8,887 bases of DNA, from positions 1 to 8,887 of the forward strand of contig JASLGJ010000064.1 of assembly GCA_030150085.1 (NCBI GenBank), read 5' to 3'. This stretch comes from Candidatus Elarobacter sp. Lineage in GTDB: Bacteria; Vulcanimicrobiota; Vulcanimicrobiia; Vulcanimicrobiales; Vulcanimicrobiaceae. The notes beneath the pieces are model-generated. The model saw only the letters and a list, made by a program, of their open reading frames with translations. It had not been told where the DNA came from and did not search any database. The stretch's first letter is position 1; every line of letters starts with the position of its first letter. Positions 6,283-8,887 of this stretch are shown one piece after another. Made by a program: the position numbers and the translations under genes.

Positions 6283-6889
6283 CCACGGTGTCCGGCCCAG
6301 CCGGCTCAGCGCCGACGAACGCGCGCAGACGCTCATTCGCCGGCCCTGGACCCGGGCCGAGCGGCGCGTCGTGCTGTCCGGGTTCTTCGGCCGGCTGAGC
6401 ATCGCCATCGAGCCGCTGCTGTGCGGCATGGTGTTCGCGGCGATCACCGCGGGCGTCTTCGCGGCGCCCCGGCTCTCGCCCAAGTGGGTCAATTCGGACA
6501 TCGTCATCATCGCCCCGGTCTTCGGGTTGGGCGTCCTCGCCTGCGTCGCGTGGGCGCTCGGGGTCATGCTGGCCCCGGTGCGCGCGCTCGCGCACACGGT
6601 TCGACCGATCTACGTGGTCGACGGTTACATTCGGTACCGCGGCCGCGACGAGCACTGCGACGCGCGCTCCAACGGCTACGTCGCGGTACTCACCGAGGAC
6701 GGCACGGTGGCCTGCGAGTGGCGCACGCTCGGCGAGATCGAGCTGCCCGGCCACACCCGTCCGGCGCTGTGCGAGTTCAGCGAGTACGGCGGCGTGCACG
6801 CCATCGACGGCCGCCGCACCGGCGTCCTCCCGGCCAAGATCCCGACGTTCGGCGTCGGAATCCACGGCCGCAAAGAAGAGATCGTCTAG
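6260..6889 (+). CDS. Two-span membrane protein with cytoplasmic C-terminal domain, unknown function
   Basis: Taken from the ATG at 6260 (GGGA at 6248-6251 upstream), the protein has 209 residues: a basic N-terminus (RRPWTRAERR, 27-36), two hydrophobic spans at about 44-69 and 80-107 joined by a short loop, then a soluble domain of about 100 residues with alternating beta-strand pattern (IYVVDGYIRYRG, GYVAVLTEDGTVACEW, GVHAIDGRR). The layout resembles small bacterial membrane proteins with a cytoplasmic beta-sandwich or PH-like domain, but no family was recognised. This start overlaps the SCO gene on the other strand by 23 bases. An in-frame GTG at 6371 would avoid overlap but would drop the basic stretch before the first span. 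The gene ends at a TAG followed by a hairpin element and is convergent with the oxidase cluster. Coding status fairly sure, start unsure. Confidence 0.68.
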   Translation: MIDTTSIIHGVRPSRLSADERAQTLIRRPWTRAERRVVLSGFFGRLSIAIEPLLCGMVFAAITAGVFAAPRLSPKWVNSDIVIIAPVFGLGVLACVAWALGVMLAPVRALAHTVRPIYVVDGYIRYRGRDEHCDARSNGYVAVLTEDGTVACEWRTLGEIELPGHTRPALCEFSEYGGVHAIDGRRTGVLPAKIPTFGVGIHGRKEEIV

Positions 6890-6941
6890 GCGGCTCGGGC
6901 GCAGCCCGAACGCGAAGGATTCGGCCCGCAGGCCGAATCCA
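6890..6941. terminator. Double-hairpin element between convergent genes (copy B)
   Basis: This fills the whole gap between the plus-strand TAG (6887-6889) and the minus-strand TAG (6942-6944). Hairpin 1 pairs TCGGGC (6895-6900) with GCCCGA (6904-6909), loop GCA. Hairpin 2 is a perfect ten-base stem, GGATTCGGCC (6917-6926) with GGCCGAATCC (6931-6940), loop CGCA. It probably acts as a terminator for both genes; there is no T-run. It shares layout and sequence with copy C. Confidence 0.6.
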
Positions 6942-7118
6942 CTATAGCTTGAGGTTGGTCGAGTTCTCGGCCGGCCAGACGTGGCCGTAGCCGGCCGTGC
7001 CGAGCACCATTCCGGCGATCGCGAAGATCAGGATGATGACCGCGATGGTCGACCAGATCACGATCGGCGGGATACCGGCCGAGATGGGCACGCCGCGGAT
7101 ATCTTTAGGATCGTACAT
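6942..7118 (-). CDS. Very small single-span membrane protein of the oxidase cluster
   Basis: This 58-residue protein starts MYDPKDIRGVPISAGIPP, has one strong membrane span at about 18-41 (VIWSTIAVIILIFAIAGMVL), and ends in a short polar tail (YGHVWPAENSTNLKL). Its ATG shares one base with the TGA of the preceding 69-residue gene (TGATG), and GGTGGAG (7123-7129) provides a ribosome binding site; together these rule out the longer in-frame open reading frame that begins at 7238. Its place as the last gene after ctaD, ctaE and another tiny membrane protein suggests a small accessory or assembly subunit of the oxidase, similar in spirit to subunit IV of aa3 oxidases. That is inference from position; no domain was recognised. 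Confidence 0.75.
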   Translation of the reverse strand: MYDPKDIRGVPISAGIPPIVIWSTIAVIILIFAIAGMVLGTAGYGHVWPAENSTNLKL

Positions 7119-7327
7119 CACGCTCCACCGTGGTTGAAGACCGGGGTGGCCGAAGCCAGGATGACCAGCACGCAGCCCAGCGCCATCAGCGCCAGCAGTC
7201 CTTTGGTGACCTGGTCGTCGAGCCCGGTTTTGTGCCACTCACCGCGCAGCGCGATGATCGCGAACACGCCCACCACGATCGCGCCGATCACGGCGATGAT
7301 TTTTTCGGGTCCAGCAAGTTGTTCCAT
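7118..7327 (-). CDS. Very small two-span membrane protein, possible oxidase subunit IV-like
   Basis: A 69-residue protein with two membrane spans at about 10-27 (IIAVIGAIVVGVFAIIAL) and 43-64 (GLLALMALGCVLVILASATPVF), joined by a polar loop (RGEWHKTGLDDQVTK). It begins six bases after the ctaE stop, with an AAGG ribosome binding site (7332-7335) overlapping that stop, and it overlaps the next small gene by one base. Such tight spacing points to one oxidase transcript. Bacterial aa3/caa3 oxidases often carry a small subunit IV after subunit III, which this may be, but it is shorter than the usual three-span form of about 100 residues and the match is by context only. Confidence 0.78.
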   Translation of the reverse strand: MEQLAGPEKIIAVIGAIVVGVFAIIALRGEWHKTGLDDQVTKGLLALMALGCVLVILASATPVFNHGGA

Positions 7328-7333
7328 CGTGCC

Positions 7334-7984
7334 TTACCAGAGATAGAAGAGAAAGAACAGCGCGACCCAGATCACGTCGACGAAGTGCCAGTACAGCGTG
7401 CCGGCGGTCAGGCCGAAGAAGCGCTCGTGGTCGTAGACGCCGCGCGAGGACTGCCACCAGAGCACGGCCAGGAAGATCACGCCGACGAAGACGTGGAAGC
7501 CGTGCATGCCGGTCAGGGTGAAGAACGAGGCGCCGAAGATCGAGCCGTTCCAGCCGCCGATCGCGGCGTGGGCGTACTCGTAGGCCTGGCCGCCCAGGAA
7601 GGCCGCGCCCAGTAAGATCGTCAGCCCCATGAACAGGTTGTACTTGGGGCGCGTGCCGTGCTTCCAGTTCTCGAGCGCGTAGTGCATCGTGACGCCCGAG
7701 CCGAACAGCACGATCGAGTTGACCGCCGCGAAGGCGACGTCCAGGCGCGGGAGCTGGTGGCCGTCCATGATCGGCGGCCAGGTCGGCGAGACCGTCGTGC
7801 GCAGGTAGATGTAGGCGAAGATGAACGCCGAGAACAGGACGACGTCGGAGCCCAGGAAGAGGACGAAGCCCAGGAGGCGCATGTCGCGCGTCTCCTGGTA
7901 GATCACCGCGTCGTGCGCCGCGTCGTGCGCGTCGTGGTGACCGTGGTCGGCGTTGTAGCCTTGCTTCGCGATCGAGACCGCCAT
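7334..7984 (-). CDS. ctaE: Cytochrome c oxidase subunit III
   Basis: A 216-residue core subunit of the haem-copper oxidase, in the five-span bacterial form. It has no redox centre; the family stabilises subunit I and aids proton uptake. Visible features: GFVLFLGSDVVLFSAFIFAY (39-58) for the first span, VNSIVLFGSGVTMHYA (88-103), FFTLTGMHGFHVFVGVIFL (154-172) with the conserved HGFHV, and the C-terminal YWHFVDVIWVALFFLFYLW (198-216), a hallmark of COX3. The N-terminal tail is unusually His/Asp-rich (DHGHHDAHDAAHD, 13-25). The start is supported by AAAAGG (7991-7996), a good ribosome binding site seven bases upstream. It follows ctaD after 66 bases that hold a hairpin element, and two small membrane protein genes follow it closely. 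Confidence 0.96.
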   Translation of the reverse strand: MAVSIAKQGYNADHGHHDAHDAAHDAVIYQETRDMRLLGFVLFLGSDVVLFSAFIFAYIYLRTTVSPTWPPIMDGHQLPRLDVAFAAVNSIVLFGSGVTMHYALENWKHGTRPKYNLFMGLTILLGAAFLGGQAYEYAHAAIGGWNGSIFGASFFTLTGMHGFHVFVGVIFLAVLWWQSSRGVYDHERFFGLTAGTLYWHFVDVIWVALFFLFYLW

Positions 7985-8000
7985 GTGTTTCCTTTTACCG

Positions 8001-8050
8001 GACGGATCGGCCGCAGGCCGAACGTGATGGGTTCACGGCCCGTGAACCCA
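8001..8050. terminator. Double-hairpin element between ctaD and ctaE (copy C)
   Basis: Hairpin 1 pairs TCGGCC (8007-8012) with GGCCGA (8016-8021), loop GCA. Hairpin 2 is a ten-base stem, TGGGTTCACG (8028-8037) with CGTGAACCCA (8041-8050), loop GCC, ending exactly at the ctaD TAG (8051-8053). Because the genes on both sides are in one direction, it may act as an attenuator or an RNA-processing and stability site within the oxidase transcript rather than a full terminator. Confidence 0.55.
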
Positions 8051-8887
8051 CTAGTGGGTGGGGACCGGGTGGGTCAGCGCCGTCGGGGTGGCTTCCATCG
8101 CGCCCTCGGCCGCGTCCAGGCCGATGTACGGCAGCGGGTTGCCGAAGTCGTACGGGTTGGCCAGCACGGCGGGGATCTTCTTGAAGTTGTAGTACGGCGC
8201 GGGCGAGCTGATCATCCACTCCAGCGTGCGCGCCCCCCACGGGTTGGGGCCGGCGATCTTGCCGTTGCGCGCGCTGTCCCACAGGATGTAGAGGAACAGC
8301 AGCATCGAGGCCGCCAGCACGAACGAGCTGATCGACGCGAACACGTTCCAGAACTGGAACTGCGGGTCGTAGAGCGCCACGCGGCGCGGCATGCCCAGCA
8401 AGCCCAGCCAGTGCATCGGCATGAAGGTGCCGTTGAACGCCACGAAGGTGATCCAGAAGTGGATCTGGCCCAGCCTCTCGTTGTACATCCGCCCGATCAT
8501 CTTGGGCCACCAGTAGTACAGGCCGGCGAACAGGCCCATCACCGAGCCGCCGTAGAGCACGTAGTGGAAGTGCGCAACCACGAAGTAGGTGCCGTGCTCG
8601 TGGTAGTCGGCCGGGACCGCGGCCAGGAAGAACCCGGTCAGGCCGCCGCAGGTGAACGTGATGATGAAGCCGGTCGCGAACAGCATCGGCGTGGTCCAGC
8701 GGATCGAGCCGCCCCACAGGGTCGCCATCCACGAGAAGATCTTGATCCCGGTCGGGATCGCGATGAGCATGGTGAGGATCATGAACGGGAGCTGCAGCCA
8801 CGGCACCATGCCCGAGGTGAACATGTGGTGGGCCCAGACCGAGAAGCCCAGCAGCGCGATCGCGACCGAGCTGAAGGCGATCATCTT
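8051..8887 (-). CDS. ctaD: Cytochrome c oxidase subunit I, C-terminal part (cut by window edge)
   Basis: The last 278 residues of the catalytic subunit are visible; the N-terminal part, including the first haem a ligand and the D-channel, lies beyond the right edge. Subunit I holds haem a and the haem a3-CuB site where oxygen is reduced to water and protons are pumped. Present here are the two adjacent CuB histidines in [10 protein letters not shown], the K-channel lysine in [10 protein letters not shown], and the paired histidines for haem a3 and haem a in [12 protein letters not shown], preceded by DYHEHGTYF. Further spans follow ([29 protein letters not shown]), then a hydrophilic tail with [21 protein letters not shown], typical of aa3/caa3 enzymes. 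This is a proton-pumping A-family-like oxidase by these motifs. The frame is open to the last base, so the first Met visible is not the start. Confidence 0.97.
   Translation of the reverse strand, partial: KMIAFSSVAIALLGFSVWAHHMFTSGMVPWLQLPFMILTMLIAIPTGIKIFSWMATLWGGSIRWTTPMLFATGFIITFTCGGLTGFFLAAVPADYHEHGTYFVVAHFHYVLYGGSVMGLFAGLYYWWPKMIGRMYNERLGQIHFWITFVAFNGTFMPMHWLGLLGMPRRVALYDPQFQFWNVFASISSFVLAASMLLFLYILWDSARNGKIAGPNPWGARTLEWMISSPAPYYNFKKIPAVLANPYDFGNPLPYIGLDAAEGAMEATPTALTHPVPTH

Noticed and set aside
6283..6597. N-terminal extension of the SCO protein to a Met at 6597
   Set aside because: The added segment is antisense to the divergent gene and would place the signal peptide deep inside the protein. 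Starts at 6282 or 6336 are more natural.
5485..6990. A 501-residue plus-strand open frame across the SCO gene and beyond
   Set aside because: Most of it is antisense to the SCO gene and its tail is out of frame with the membrane protein at 6260-6889. No coherent protein features are present.
7119..7238. Longer 98-residue version of the small protein ending at 6942
   Set aside because: The extra residues overlap the 69-residue membrane protein gene in another frame. The ATG at 7118 has a ribosome binding site and a TGATG junction.

Overview
The window is very GC-rich DNA, densely packed with genes on both strands, from an aerobic bacterium. It carries much of the machinery that makes and assembles a haem-copper (aa3/caa3-type) cytochrome c oxidase: haem O synthase, haem A synthase, a SCO-type copper chaperone, oxidase subunit III and the C-terminal part of subunit I. 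The style (extreme GC, orphan secreted and membrane proteins, GC-rich hairpins between genes) would suit a poorly sampled lineage such as the Eremiobacterota/Vulcanimicrobiota. That placement is an impression, not something the sequence proves, and other GC-rich phyla are possible.

Layout. (1) Positions 1-813, minus strand: a PrcB-like lipoprotein whose stop codon overlaps the start of an alanine-racemase-like gene that runs off the left edge. (2) Positions 898-4954, plus strand: a secreted helical protein of unknown function, then ctaA and ctaB joined by an ATGA overlap, then a DHA2-like MFS exporter 25 bases further on. (3) Positions 4992-6282, minus strand: a tiny Thr/Gly/Ser-rich single-span membrane protein, and upstream of it a SCO protein with an N-terminal CusF-like copper domain and a C-terminal membrane anchor. 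(4) Positions 6260-6889, plus strand: an unrecognised two-span membrane protein whose 5' end overlaps that of the SCO gene. (5) Positions 6942-8887, minus strand: ctaD (partial, entering from the right edge), ctaE, and two very small membrane proteins of 69 and 58 residues, tightly spaced after ctaE and probable accessory oxidase subunits.

How they work together: CtaB farnesylates haem B to haem O, CtaA oxidises haem O to haem A, the SCO protein probably delivers copper to the oxidase, and CtaD/CtaE plus the small subunits form the enzyme. Subunit II (ctaC) is not visible and probably lies beyond the right edge.

The most distinctive non-coding signal is a family of GC-rich hairpin elements at 4955-4991, 6890-6941 and 8001-8050. 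Each begins within two bases of the TAG stop of a minus-strand gene, and two of them fill the whole gap between convergent genes. No rRNA, tRNA, CRISPR array, insertion sequence or non-coding stretch over 300 bases was seen.
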